Assembly: GCF_900129125.1 (NCBI RefSeq) | Contig: NZ_FQVJ01000028.1 | Span: 1 to 51,707, forward strand | DNA: 51,707 bases | DNA from: Acidocella aminolytica 101 = DSM 11237 | Lineage (GTDB): Bacteria; Pseudomonadota; Alphaproteobacteria; Acetobacterales; Acetobacteraceae | Direction: 5' to 3' | In this document: positions 8,552 to 16,652 of the stretch, one piece after another | How the letters are laid out: each line of letters starts with the position of its first letter | Position numbering within the stretch: position 1 is the first letter of the stretch | Notes under the pieces: generated by a model | Databases searched by the model: none | What the model was told of the DNA's origin: nothing | The model's input: the letters and a program-made list of their open reading frames with translations, nothing else | Translations under genes and position numbers: made by a program

Positions 8552-8567
8552 CAGGCTATGAAGCCTG
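8552..8567. promoter_or_regulatory. Inverted repeat between divergent yqgE and peroxiredoxin genes
   Basis: CAGGCT, a 4-base loop, then AGCCTG. The perfect 6-bp arms sit 25 bases before the peroxiredoxin start, where an operator or a leader hairpin would be expected. No regulator can be assigned. Confidence 0.35.
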
Positions 8568-8591
8568 ACAGATTTCACTACGCATAGGCAG

Positions 8592-9074
8592 ATGATGATC
8601 AAAGTTGGCGACAAAATTCCGGCGCAAAAGCTAATGCTGGCCACACCGGATGGCCCGCGCGAAGTGGATACAGCGGAATTGCTGGGCACCGGTAAGGTGG
8701 TCCTGTTCGCCGTGCCGGGGGCGTTCACCCCCACCTGCAGCGCCAAACACGTGCCTGGCTTCGTGAAGCTGGCGCCGGAGCTAAAGGACAAAGGCGTGGC
8801 CAAAATCGTTTGCCTGGCCGTCAATGACGCCTTCGTGCTCGGCGCTTGGGCCAAGGACCAGAAAGCGGGCGAGACCGTGCAGTTCCTGGCCGACGGTTCC
8901 GCCGCCTTCACCAAGGCGCTAGGGCTGGAACTCGACCTTACGGCACGCGGCATGGGCATCCGCAGCCAGCGTTTCGCGTTGATTATCGAGGACGGCATCG
9001 TGACCAAGGTCGCTGTTGAGGAGCCCGGCGGATTCGAAGTCAGCCGCGCCGAAGCGATTCTCGAAGCTCTCTAA
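8592..9074 (+). CDS. Peroxiredoxin (Prx5 / redoxin family)
   Basis: Thiol peroxidase of the Prx5 type that reduces H2O2 and organic peroxides. The 160 residues carry the hallmark PGAFTPTCS with peroxidatic Cys49, and the downstream Arg in GIRSQRFALII that stabilises the thiolate. A second Cys at about residue 69 (KIVCLAVND) could be the resolving Cys seen in some bacterial Prx5 enzymes. Two adjacent ATGs (8592 and 8595) make the first residue uncertain by one. The gene is followed four bases later by the glycosyltransferase gene, so the two may share a transcript. Confidence 0.94.
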   Translation: MMIKVGDKIPAQKLMLATPDGPREVDTAELLGTGKVVLFAVPGAFTPTCSAKHVPGFVKLAPELKDKGVAKIVCLAVNDAFVLGAWAKDQKAGETVQFLADGSAAFTKALGLELDLTARGMGIRSQRFALIIEDGIVTKVAVEEPGGFEVSRAEAILEAL

Positions 9075-9078
9075 TTCC

Positions 9079-10161
9079 GTGGCCCTCGCCCTCACGGTCG
9101 TTGTACCGTGCTTTAATGAGCGCGCGAACGTGGCCCCCATGGTCGCCGCGCTGGACAAGGCGTTGGCAGGTCTAGCCTGGGAAGTCGTGTTCGTTGATGA
9201 CGACAGCCCGGACGGCACCAGCGCCGAAGCCAAGCGCCTTGCCGAGAGCGACCCGCGGGTGCGTTGCATCCGCCGGATCGGGCGACGCGGCCTGTCCTCG
9301 GCGGTGATTGAGGGCGCGCTCGCCTCCGCCGCCGAACATGTCGCCGTTATCGACGGCGACATGCAGCATGACGAAACCCGCCTGCCCTTAATGCTGGAGG
9401 CAGTGCGCAACGGCGCCGACATGGCCGTGGGCAGCCGCCACGTGGAAGGTGGCGATTCATCCGGCCTATCCTCCCCTTTGCGAGTCAAGCTGTCCGAAAC
9501 TGGCATCCGTATCGCCCAGACGGTCACCCGCACTTCTATCTCAGACCCGATGAGCGGCTTTTTTCTGCTGCGCCGGGAGCTGTTTGACGCGCTGGCGGCG
9601 CGGCTGACCGGCCAGGGGTTCAAGATCCTACTGGACCTCATTCTCGCCTCCCCGCGCATACTCACGATCGCGGAAATCCCTTATAAATTTCGCCCCCGTC
9701 TGGCGGGGGAGAGCAAGCTGGACGTACTGGTGCTGGCGCAATTCGCCGGACTGCTGCTGGACAAGGCACTGCGCGGCATGGTCCCACTGCGCTTCATCTC
9801 CTTCGCACTGGTCGGCATGATCGGCGTGGCGGTAAACCTCATCGTGCTGCAACTCGCCACCGCCGCCGGAGCGGATTTCGGCAAGGCGCAAACCATCGGC
9901 ACCATCGTGGCCATGGTGGCAAATTTCCAGCTCAACAACCAGCTTACTTACCGGGCGCAGCGCCTCAAGGGCCACAAAGCTTGGCGCGGCTTGGCCTTGT
10001 TCATGGTCGTTTGCGGATTGGGCGCGATCGCCAATATTGGCATCGCCAAGGCGCTCTACGCTGAAAACGGGCTCAGCCTGTTCTCCGGCGCGGCGGGCGC
10101 TGCTGTCGGCGTGGTGTGGAACTATGCGGTCTCCGCCACCCTGGTCTGGCGCGTGCGTTAA
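9079..10161 (+). CDS. GT2 polyprenyl-phosphate glycosyltransferase fused to a GtrA membrane domain
   Basis: Residues 1-230 are a dolichol-phosphate-mannose-synthase-like GT2 domain: TVVVPCFNERANV, then VFVDDDSPDGTS and DGDMQHDE for nucleotide-sugar and metal binding. Residues about 235-360 are a GtrA domain with four membrane helices, starting LRFISFALVGMIGVAVNL and containing NFQLNNQLTYR. Such proteins transfer a sugar from a nucleotide donor onto undecaprenyl phosphate, and GtrA is thought to help flip it. I chose the GTG at 9079, in frame and directly after the peroxiredoxin stop. An in-frame TTG at 9016 would force a 59-base overlap. The next gene is the matching membrane transferase, one base away. 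Confidence 0.9.
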   Translation: MALALTVVVPCFNERANVAPMVAALDKALAGLAWEVVFVDDDSPDGTSAEAKRLAESDPRVRCIRRIGRRGLSSAVIEGALASAAEHVAVIDGDMQHDETRLPLMLEAVRNGADMAVGSRHVEGGDSSGLSSPLRVKLSETGIRIAQTVTRTSISDPMSGFFLLRRELFDALAARLTGQGFKILLDLILASPRILTIAEIPYKFRPRLAGESKLDVLVLAQFAGLLLDKALRGMVPLRFISFALVGMIGVAVNLIVLQLATAAGADFGKAQTIGTIVAMVANFQLNNQLTYRAQRLKGHKAWRGLALFMVVCGLGAIANIGIAKALYAENGLSLFSGAAGAAVGVVWNYAVSATLVWRVR

Positions 10162-10162
10162 C

Positions 10163-11536
10163 ATGGTCGGGCCAATCGTCGCACTCCTGGCGCTCACGGC
10201 GCTGCGTTTGGCCCTGGCCGCCATCCTGCCGCTGACGCCGGATGAAACCTATTACTTCACCTGGGCGCAGCATTTACAGGCCGGCTATCTCGACCATCCG
10301 CCGATGGTGGCGCTGTGGATCAAGCTTGGCACCACCCTGCTCGGCAATAACGCGCTGGGCATCCGGCTGTTCGGCCCGCTGGCCGCCGCCCTCGGCTCGG
10401 TGGCGCTTTATGACGCGGGTAACCGGCTGCTGCCCGGCCAGCGTCTGGGCCTGCCCGCCGCCGCCTTCCTCAACGCTACACTGATGCTAGGGGCAGGCAG
10501 CATTTTAATGACGCCCGACACCCCACTGCTGTTCTTCTGGACACTCGGCGTCTGGGCGCTGGTGCGGCTGGCGCAGTCTGGCAATGCCCGCTGGTGGCTG
10601 GCGGCGGGGGCCATAGCGGGGCTGGCCTTGCTCTCCAAATATACGGCCGCCTTGCTTCTGGCGGGCGCCGGGCTTTGGGCTCTCACCTGCAAGCCCATCC
10701 GCGCGCAACTCCGCACTCCGTGGCCCTGGGCGGGCATCGCGCTCGCATTCCTGGTTTTCGGGCCGGATATCGCCTGGAACGCCAACCATGGCTGGGCTAG
10801 CTACCTCAAGCAAGGCAGCCGGGTGGATGGGTTTGACCCCGCCCGCGCCCTTCAGTTTTTTGGCGAGCTGATTGGCGGACAATCTCTGCTACTCACCCCG
10901 CTGGTCGCCATTCTGGCGGTATGGGGGCTTTGGCGATTAAGGCGCATCCCAGCCCCCAGCGCCCGGCTGCTGTTCTGGCTGACCTTGGTGCCTGCCGTCA
11001 TCTTCCTGGAACACACCCTCACCAACCGGGTGGAAAGCAACTGGCCCGCCATTCTCTACCCCTCCGCCTGCCTGGCCGCCGCCGTGCCACGCCGCTGGTT
11101 CCGCCCTGCCCTGGCAGTTGGGTTTGGCATCACTGGGCTGGTTTATCTGCAAGCCGTCACCGGCTTCATCCCCATTTCGCCGAAGCGTGACACCGCCGCC
11201 CTGCAAATGGCGGGCTGGCAACGTTTCGCCCAGCAAGCCGCCGCCACGCATCCGGCGTTTCTAACCTCGGATGATTACGCGACCGCATCCGAGCTGGCGT
11301 TCTACGCCCCCAAGTCAGTGGCCGTCCTGGGCTTCACACCCCGCTGGACCTATTTCAACTGGCCTGTCATCCCGGCACGGGGCGAAACCGGCCTGCTCAT
11401 CACCCGCCGCTCGGACACACCTTGCCCGAATGAAATCGGCACCATCACCCGTAAGCGTGGCCACGAGCCGGTCATGCTCTATAAAGTCTGCCAGATCACC
11501 GCCGCTACCGCCGCCAAGGACTTTCCACGCCCATGA
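10163..11536 (+). CDS. GT39/ArnT-like membrane glycosyltransferase (PMT_2)
   Basis: 457-residue polytopic membrane protein of the PMT/ArnT group, which uses a lipid-linked sugar and transfers it in the periplasm. The first loop has PLTPDETYYFTWAQHLQAGY, then LDHPPMVALWI. This is the acidic D-E pair and the DHPP motif typical of this superfamily. About ten hydrophobic segments follow, then a soluble C-terminal tail from about residue 365. The preceding GT2/GtrA protein would make and flip the lipid-linked sugar that this enzyme uses. The acceptor (lipid A, hopanoid, protein or glycan) cannot be told. The ATG is one base after the upstream stop, and the end overlaps the dehydratase start (ATGA). 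Confidence 0.88.
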   Translation: MVGPIVALLALTALRLALAAILPLTPDETYYFTWAQHLQAGYLDHPPMVALWIKLGTTLLGNNALGIRLFGPLAAALGSVALYDAGNRLLPGQRLGLPAAAFLNATLMLGAGSILMTPDTPLLFFWTLGVWALVRLAQSGNARWWLAAGAIAGLALLSKYTAALLLAGAGLWALTCKPIRAQLRTPWPWAGIALAFLVFGPDIAWNANHGWASYLKQGSRVDGFDPARALQFFGELIGGQSLLLTPLVAILAVWGLWRLRRIPAPSARLLFWLTLVPAVIFLEHTLTNRVESNWPAILYPSACLAAAVPRRWFRPALAVGFGITGLVYLQAVTGFIPISPKRDTAALQMAGWQRFAQQAAATHPAFLTSDDYATASELAFYAPKSVAVLGFTPRWTYFNWPVIPARGETGLLITRRSDTPCPNEIGTITRKRGHEPVMLYKVCQITAATAAKDFPRP

Positions 11537-12489
11537 ACCAGCGCCTGCCCACGCCGCAGGATGTTCATACCGCCGCAGCCCGCCTGACGGGCTGCATTGT
11601 CCGCACGCCCATGCTGCGCAACGCCATGCTGGACGCAGCCACCGGCGCCACCGTGCTGGTTAAGCCGGAGGTTCTGCAACGCACGGGCAGCTTTAAATTG
11701 CGCGGCGCCACCAATGCGCTGCTCTGTCTTCCGGAAGCCACACGGGCGCGCGGCGTGGTCGCTTATTCCTCCGGCAACCACGCGCAAGGCGTTGCCTGCG
11801 CGGCTGCCAGCTTCGGCGTACCCGCCACGATCATCATGCCGTCGGATGCCCCGGCGATCAAACGCGACTCCACTGCCTTCTGGGGCGCGAAGATCATTCC
11901 CTATGACAGGTTCACGGAAAACCGCGAGGCCATCGCCGCCGCTGTCGCCGCTGAAACTGGCGCCACGCTGATCCCGCCTTATGACCACCCGGACATTATC
12001 GCCGGCCAAGGCACAGCGGCTCTGGAACTCGCCATGGACGCCGCCACCGCCGGGCTCACGCTTGACCTGTTCATCGCGCCGGCGGGGGGCGGCGGCTTGA
12101 TGGCAGGTAGCGCCCTGGCGCTTTCTGATGTTTCACCCAGCACCAGCCTGCACACCGCTGAACCCGAAGGCTGGGACGACACCGCCCGCTCCCTCGCAAC
12201 GGGCGAACGGCTGCGGAACGATATGAACGGCTCGCCATTCTGCGATGCTCTGCTCTCCCCCATGCCTGGTGCGCTGACATTCGCGATAAACCAACGTCTC
12301 GTCACCTCTGGCTTCACGGTCAGCGACGTTGAGGTCCGCGCTGCGCAAAAATTTGCTGCCCGCACACTTAAGCTGGTGACCGAGCCCGGCGGCGCGGTGG
12401 CGCTGGCGGCGCTGCTCTCCGGCAAAGCGACGTTACACGGCAAGGTTGTGGGTCTTATTCTTTCAGGCGGCAACACCGAACTGGAATAG
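11533..12489 (+). CDS. Threonine/serine dehydratase or serine racemase (PLP fold type II)
   Basis: 318-residue PLP enzyme of the short threonine dehydratase / serine racemase group; it lacks the C-terminal ACT domains of biosynthetic IlvA. Lys55 in GSFKLRGATNAL forms the Schiff base. SSGNHAQGVACAA is the substrate-binding loop, and APAGGGGLMAG binds the PLP phosphate. It would deaminate threonine or serine, or racemise serine. It is coupled by ATGA to the membrane glycosyltransferase, a pairing with no obvious metabolic reason. No terminator is visible after it. Confidence 0.88.
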   Translation: MNQRLPTPQDVHTAAARLTGCIVRTPMLRNAMLDAATGATVLVKPEVLQRTGSFKLRGATNALLCLPEATRARGVVAYSSGNHAQGVACAAASFGVPATIIMPSDAPAIKRDSTAFWGAKIIPYDRFTENREAIAAAVAAETGATLIPPYDHPDIIAGQGTAALELAMDAATAGLTLDLFIAPAGGGGLMAGSALALSDVSPSTSLHTAEPEGWDDTARSLATGERLRNDMNGSPFCDALLSPMPGALTFAINQRLVTSGFTVSDVEVRAAQKFAARTLKLVTEPGGAVALAALLSGKATLHGKVVGLILSGGNTELE

Positions 12490-12602
12490 GCTCGTCACCG
12501 TCTAAGCACGCCTCATAACAAGTGAAAATATACCGGTAACGCAATTTTGATGGTAAATTAACCACAATCCGCCGAGTATTCTAAAAAAGAAACAAACCTT
12601 CG

Positions 12603-12630
12603 TTGAGATTTCCAATTATTTTTGTATAAT
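12603..12630 (+). promoter_or_regulatory. Strong sigma-70 promoter of the Hint-domain gene
   Basis: TTGAGA at 12603-12608 and a perfect TATAAT at 12625-12630 are 16 bases apart in AT-rich DNA. The predicted leader is about 50 bases and ends with GGGGAC before the start codon. Confidence 0.6.
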
Positions 12631-12688
12631 ATTTTCTAGATTTTTTCACATCCGCTAAAAATTTCAACCAGGGTATCGGGGACAACTA

Positions 12689-13717
12689 ATGTCACAAACC
12701 TACACTTACACTTTCACTGATAGTGCAGGCTACACTGATACGATCAATGTAACAGTTTCAACGACGCTTCAAAAGGTTTCGAATCCGACCGGTTATAGGC
12801 AAGATAATGTCTCGGGTGAAGGTTACGCGGTAACGAGTATCTCCGGTACATTTGAAGGGCAGAAAATTGTCGGAATGGCTGGCAGCGGCGGTACAGTCCA
12901 ATACGGATATTCGTCCATCTACGACAACACAATTTTTCCTAACGCCAGCTCTGGTGTTAATTCCAAACACTCTGCCTCGCCGGGCAATACGGACGGGATT
13001 GACCTTCACGGTCTCGAGTTCACAACTGCTTACAATCAATACAACCTGTTCACCTCGAAGGGCACATTTGAGCTGCTCAACGATTACAGCGGCAACACCT
13101 CCACCCTCACCCTCGACTCCACTAACGCTCCCTGCTTCTGCGCTGGCACCCTCATCAGCACTCCGAACGGCGACCGCCCCGTTGAGACTCTAGAAGCAGG
13201 CGACTTGGTGCTGACCGTTGACGGCGACGCCGTGCCCGTGCGCTGGATCGGCCGCCGCGCCGTGGAGCCCCGTTTTGCCGACCCGCTGCGCTCACAACCC
13301 ATCCGCATCCGGCAAGGCGCACTCGGCAACGGCCTCCCTGCACGAGACCTACTGGTCTCCCCGGATCACGCCATGTTCCTGGACGGACTTCTGGTACAGG
13401 CCGGCGCCATGGTGAACGGAGTCAGCATCCTGCGCGAAACGCGGATGACACAGCGCTTCACCTATTACCATATCGAAACCCCCGACCATTCCCTTATCCT
13501 GGCTGAAGCCGCTCCCACCGAAACCTTTGTCGACAATGTGGACCGCATGGCCTTCGACAATTGGGCCGAATATGAGGCTTTGGACAGCGAGCGCGCACCT
13601 GTAATGGAAATGCCTTATGGCCGCGTAAAATCCGCCCGCCAGCTTCCCGTAAGGCTCCGGGCCAAGCTGAACAGCTCTGCGGTCGCTTACCAAGCGGATC
13701 TGCAAATAGCCGCTTAA
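12689..13717 (+). CDS. Hint-domain protein with beta-rich N-terminal region
   Basis: 342 residues. Residues 1-145 are Thr-, Ser-, Gly- and Tyr-rich with alternating polarity, as in extracellular beta-sheet proteins, and I cannot assign them to a family. From residue 147 a Hint domain begins with PCFCAGTLISTPNGDRPVETL, where Cys149 or Cys151 would be the self-cleaving nucleophile. It continues through GDLVLTVDGDAVPVRWIGRR and the His-containing SPDHAMFLDGLLVQA to VDNVDRMAF and a basic tail. Hint domains cut the peptide bond before that Cys, so the N-terminal part may be released or esterified after export. There is no classic signal peptide. Proteins of this type are frequent in Acetobacteraceae. 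It is a single gene with its own promoter and terminator. Confidence 0.85.
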   Translation: MSQTYTYTFTDSAGYTDTINVTVSTTLQKVSNPTGYRQDNVSGEGYAVTSISGTFEGQKIVGMAGSGGTVQYGYSSIYDNTIFPNASSGVNSKHSASPGNTDGIDLHGLEFTTAYNQYNLFTSKGTFELLNDYSGNTSTLTLDSTNAPCFCAGTLISTPNGDRPVETLEAGDLVLTVDGDAVPVRWIGRRAVEPRFADPLRSQPIRIRQGALGNGLPARDLLVSPDHAMFLDGLLVQAGAMVNGVSILRETRMTQRFTYYHIETPDHSLILAEAAPTETFVDNVDRMAFDNWAEYEALDSERAPVMEMPYGRVKSARQLPVRLRAKLNSSAVAYQADLQIAA

Positions 13718-13722
13718 ATTCA

Positions 13723-13755
13723 GACCGGCGTTTCCCCCTCTGTGAAACGCCGGTC
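13723..13755. terminator. Two-way hairpin terminator
   Basis: GACCGGCGTTTC and its exact complement GAAACGCCGGTC flank a 9-base loop. The 12-bp perfect stem lies between the convergent Hint-domain and acyltransferase genes and is followed by CTTTC on the plus strand. Confidence 0.75.
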
Positions 13756-13758
13756 CTT

Positions 13759-14934
13759 TCAGGCCATCGCAGCCCTGCGCGTAAAGGGGCGGGTAAGTCG
13801 GGATAGCAACCCAGTCCAATGCCGGTCCACCCAGACCAGCGGCAGCGCGCACAGCACGGTCAGCAAAATGGAGCTGACCGCCGCCGTCAGCGCGGCACCG
13901 GCCATGCCCAACCTGCCCACCTCATCCATGAACGCGACAGACCCGGCGGAAAGCAAAATCGGCCCGTGCAGCAGATAAACCGGGAAAGACATTAGCCCCA
14001 GCCAGACCGCCCAACGGCCTGAAAAAACACGCCTAACCGCCGCATTGCCCAACAGCACCACAATCATCAGCGCGGCGCCCGCATCCCACACAAAATGGCA
14101 ATATTTGTCCGAGAGAAACAGCTTCAGCGGCGCATGTATCAGCAAAGCCTGCTCATAGGTAAAGCTGAACAAATATAGCCCCAAGCCGCCCAGCACCCAC
14201 GCGGCCTTATTGCCCAGCTCAGGCAATTTATCTTCCGCATAGAGTAAGGCCAGCACCGCCCCGGCGAGAAAATCCGAAAAAAACGTAAACGGATACGCCG
14301 TGCCGGACAGATACACCGCCAGCACCACCAGCCCTAACCGCACCCACCAGCTGCGCAAAGCAAACAACATCGGTGCTGCCAGAAAAATCGCAAAGGAGCC
14401 GAACAGTTCAATCCGCATTGTCCATAGCGGCGAGTCGAACTTCACCTCTCCTTTGGTGAACACATTCACCAGTCCTTCGCGCAGCGCCTCTTCCCATGTG
14501 AGCTGCTCCGGCCTGATTGGAGCGTTGCCATGACTGCCTAGCCAGCCCGCGCCAATAACCTGCGCCGCGTCCTTATATTCGTGCCCCGACCATGTAATCA
14601 GCACAAACGCAAACAAGCAGGCGATCACGGTCAAACCAGCCAAACGCGGCCACCGCTTTAAAACCGCCGCCAGCACGCGGGCAAAGCGTCGGTCACGCGC
14701 AAAAGGCAGGCTGAGAATAAAGCCGGACAGCACAAAAAATACCGCCACAGCCGCGCCGCCATTCAACATGCCGAGGGTGAACTGGGTCAGCACATCCAGC
14801 AGGCCATAGCCATGCGGCACCGCCCCCACCCCTTTGGGAGTGAATGCCAGCACCAGATGATAGAGAACGACGATTGCGGCGGCGATCCCCCGCAACCCTT
14901 CCAGGGGGATCAGTTTTCGCGCGTCTTCAGCCAT
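13759..14934 (-). CDS. Acyltransferase family 3 membrane protein (OafA/YrhL-like)
   Basis: 391-residue polytopic inner-membrane O-acyltransferase. It begins IPLEGLRGIAAAIVVLYHLV, which has the Arg and His of the family's active-site helix (LDGLRGIAA...VYHHA type). About ten hydrophobic segments follow, among them NGGAAVAVFFVLSGFILSLPF, the FFVLSGFLI signature. Such enzymes acetylate surface polysaccharides, lipid sugars or peptidoglycan; the acceptor here is unknown. The C-terminus ends shortly after the last helix with a basic tail and no SGNH domain. It stands alone between two terminators. Confidence 0.9.
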   Translation of the reverse strand: MAEDARKLIPLEGLRGIAAAIVVLYHLVLAFTPKGVGAVPHGYGLLDVLTQFTLGMLNGGAAVAVFFVLSGFILSLPFARDRRFARVLAAVLKRWPRLAGLTVIACLFAFVLITWSGHEYKDAAQVIGAGWLGSHGNAPIRPEQLTWEEALREGLVNVFTKGEVKFDSPLWTMRIELFGSFAIFLAAPMLFALRSWWVRLGLVVLAVYLSGTAYPFTFFSDFLAGAVLALLYAEDKLPELGNKAAWVLGGLGLYLFSFTYEQALLIHAPLKLFLSDKYCHFVWDAGAALMIVVLLGNAAVRRVFSGRWAVWLGLMSFPVYLLHGPILLSAGSVAFMDEVGRLGMAGAALTAAVSSILLTVLCALPLVWVDRHWTGLLSRLTRPFTRRAAMA

Positions 14935-15021
14935 GGGATGTAAATGGCTCTTACTCGCGAAAATTCAGCTTTCCAGCTTATGGCGTTTTCTTAAACCTTT
15001 GCGCTACCGCGCTAATAACGC

Positions 15022-15048
15022 AAAAAGAAAGGGGCCTTCCGGCCCCTT
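15022..15048 (-). terminator. Rho-independent terminator of the aminotransferase gene
   Basis: On the minus strand AAGGGGCC, the loop GGAA and GGCCCCTT are followed by a T-rich tail (TCTTTTTG). It starts 11 bases after the aminotransferase stop. Confidence 0.85.
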
Positions 15049-15058
15049 CACCCACGGC

Positions 15059-15961
15059 TCAAGCCGCGTGCTTTTCAACTTCTTCCGGCGACATCCGCAC
15101 TAGTGCGGTATAGTCGTTCAGCAGCGTCTCGGTCAGCTTGCCGGGGGTATAATGGATATCCGTGCCAATCTGGCGTACCGGCGTCACTTCGGCAGCAGTG
15201 CCTGTCAGGAAACACTCGCTGAAGGAAGAAAGCTCCTCCGGCTTGATCTGCCGCTCGATCACCTCAATCCCGCGCGCCTTCGCAAGCGCAATCACCGTCT
15301 GCCGGGTGATGCCATTCAGGAAGCAATCGGTCACCGGGGTATGGATCTTGCCATCCTTCACAAAGAAGATATTTGCGCTGGTGCCCTCGGCCACAAATCC
15401 GTCCCAGGTATACATCAGCGCTTCCTCAAAACCCTCGGCCTCAGCCTTATGCTTGGAAAGCGTGCCAATCATATACAGCCCGGCGGCCTTGGAGGCGATG
15501 GGCGCGGTCTGCGGATGCGGGCGCCGCCAGTCGGATATGTTCAGGCGAATGCCCTTCATCCGGTCCGAGCCGAAATAATCCGGCCAAGTCCAACAGGCTA
15601 TCATCAGGTGGACCTTGGTCTGCTGAGCAGACACCCCCAACTGCTCGGACCCGCGCCACGCCAGCGGGCGGATATAAGCGTCGGTCAAGTTGTTCGCCTT
15701 CATCGTCTCGATGCAAGCAGTATCAATCTGCTCGGCGGTGTAAGGAATCTCAAACCCGAGCAGTCGGGCGGAGGAAATCAAACGGTCCGTATGCGGGCGC
15801 AGCTTGAAAATATTGCCGCCATAGGCGCGCTCACCCTCAAATACAGCGGAAGCATAATGGAGACCATGGGTCAGTACATGAAGCTTTGCCTCACGCCAGG
15901 GAATGAGCTTACCATCCCACCAGATGAAGCCGTCGCGGTCATCGAAAGGCACGAGTGCCAT
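15059..15961 (-). CDS. ilvE: Branched-chain amino acid aminotransferase
   Basis: 300-residue class IV PLP aminotransferase that makes or breaks down Val, Leu and Ile with glutamate/2-oxoglutarate. Residues 33-43 (GLHYASAVFEG) and 44-60 hold the early substrate loop. Lys158 in IASKAAGLYM is the PLP lysine. MYTWDGFVAEGTSANIFFV and FLNGITRQTVI are the phosphate-binding and cofactor loops. The ATG at 15961 has GGAG ten bases upstream; a TTG at 15967 is possible but gives an atypical start. It diverges from a MarR gene over a perfect palindrome and ends at a strong terminator. Confidence 0.94.
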   Translation of the reverse strand: MALVPFDDRDGFIWWDGKLIPWREAKLHVLTHGLHYASAVFEGERAYGGNIFKLRPHTDRLISSARLLGFEIPYTAEQIDTACIETMKANNLTDAYIRPLAWRGSEQLGVSAQQTKVHLMIACWTWPDYFGSDRMKGIRLNISDWRRPHPQTAPIASKAAGLYMIGTLSKHKAEAEGFEEALMYTWDGFVAEGTSANIFFVKDGKIHTPVTDCFLNGITRQTVIALAKARGIEVIERQIKPEELSSFSECFLTGTAAEVTPVRQIGTDIHYTPGKLTETLLNDYTALVRMSPEEVEKHAA

Positions 15962-15982
15962 GGTCAAATGTCTCCGTTTGGG

Positions 15983-16002
15983 TTACTGTCGCATGACAGT
16001 AA
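15983..16002. promoter_or_regulatory. Perfect palindromic operator between ilvE and marR
   Basis: TTACTGTC, GCAT, GACAGTAA form a perfect 8-4-8 palindrome 22 bases upstream of the ilvE start and 67 bases upstream of the marR start. Its size and symmetry match MarR-family sites, so autoregulation by the adjacent MarR protein, with control of ilvE, is the simplest reading. Confidence 0.6.
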
Positions 16003-16068
16003 ATTCTTGCGTATTAGTCAGCCGTTTTACCACTAAATTGCGGCCAACCATCGGTTATTGAAACTGCC

Positions 16069-16644
16069 ATGCCTGATGCACCGACTCAACCCTACCTGAC
16101 CAGCAAACGGGAAACCCTGACCAGCGCGCCACACGCAGCACCCGGTGCAGGCCATTTATTCTTGCGCGAAGACGAGCTGAGGCTGGCGCAAGACCTTGTA
16201 TTTTTCGCCATGCGCGACCTCAACGCCCCACCCGATGCGCTGCTCGCGGAGATGGATTTCGGCCGCGCCCACCATAGGTGCCTGCACTGGATCGGCCGCC
16301 GCCCTGGCCTGAAAGTAGGTGAACTGCTGTCCATTCTCGGCATCACCAAGCAAAGCCTTACCCGCGTGCTCGGCCCACTGATCCGAGAGGGCTATGTGGA
16401 GCAGGTCCCCGGCCCCAAAGACCGGCGCCAGCGTCTCCTGAGCCTGACGGAAAAAGGCGCGACGTTGGAGCGCCAGCTGTTCGAGTCCCAGCGAGAACGC
16501 CTGCTCTCCGCTTACCGTGAAGCAGGCGGCCCAGCCGTGGAGGGCTTCAAGCGTGTCATGCGCGGGCTAATAAGCCCGCAGGGCCGCTCTTACGTTGAAA
16601 CCGCTGAACAGCCACGCGCACCAAAGGCGCCCCGCTCAACCTGA
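16069..16644 (+). CDS. MarR-family transcription regulator (PetP-like)
   Basis: 191 residues. The first 35 are a disordered Pro/Thr/Ala-rich extension. Residues about 40-165 are the MarR winged helix-turn-helix: FGRAHHRCLHWIGRRPGLKVGELLSILGITKQSLTRVLGPLIREG is the helix-turn-helix, followed by the wing GPKDRRQRLLSLTEKG with the conserved Asp-Arg-Arg. The tail is basic. The order MarR, OmpR-type regulator, kinase resembles the petP-petR arrangement of other alphaproteobacteria; the name is by analogy only. It is the likely binder of the palindrome upstream and lies eight bases before the response regulator. Confidence 0.88.
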   Translation: MPDAPTQPYLTSKRETLTSAPHAAPGAGHLFLREDELRLAQDLVFFAMRDLNAPPDALLAEMDFGRAHHRCLHWIGRRPGLKVGELLSILGITKQSLTRVLGPLIREGYVEQVPGPKDRRQRLLSLTEKGATLERQLFESQRERLLSAYREAGGPAVEGFKRVMRGLISPQGRSYVETAEQPRAPKAPRST

Positions 16645-16652
16645 TCCGCCCC

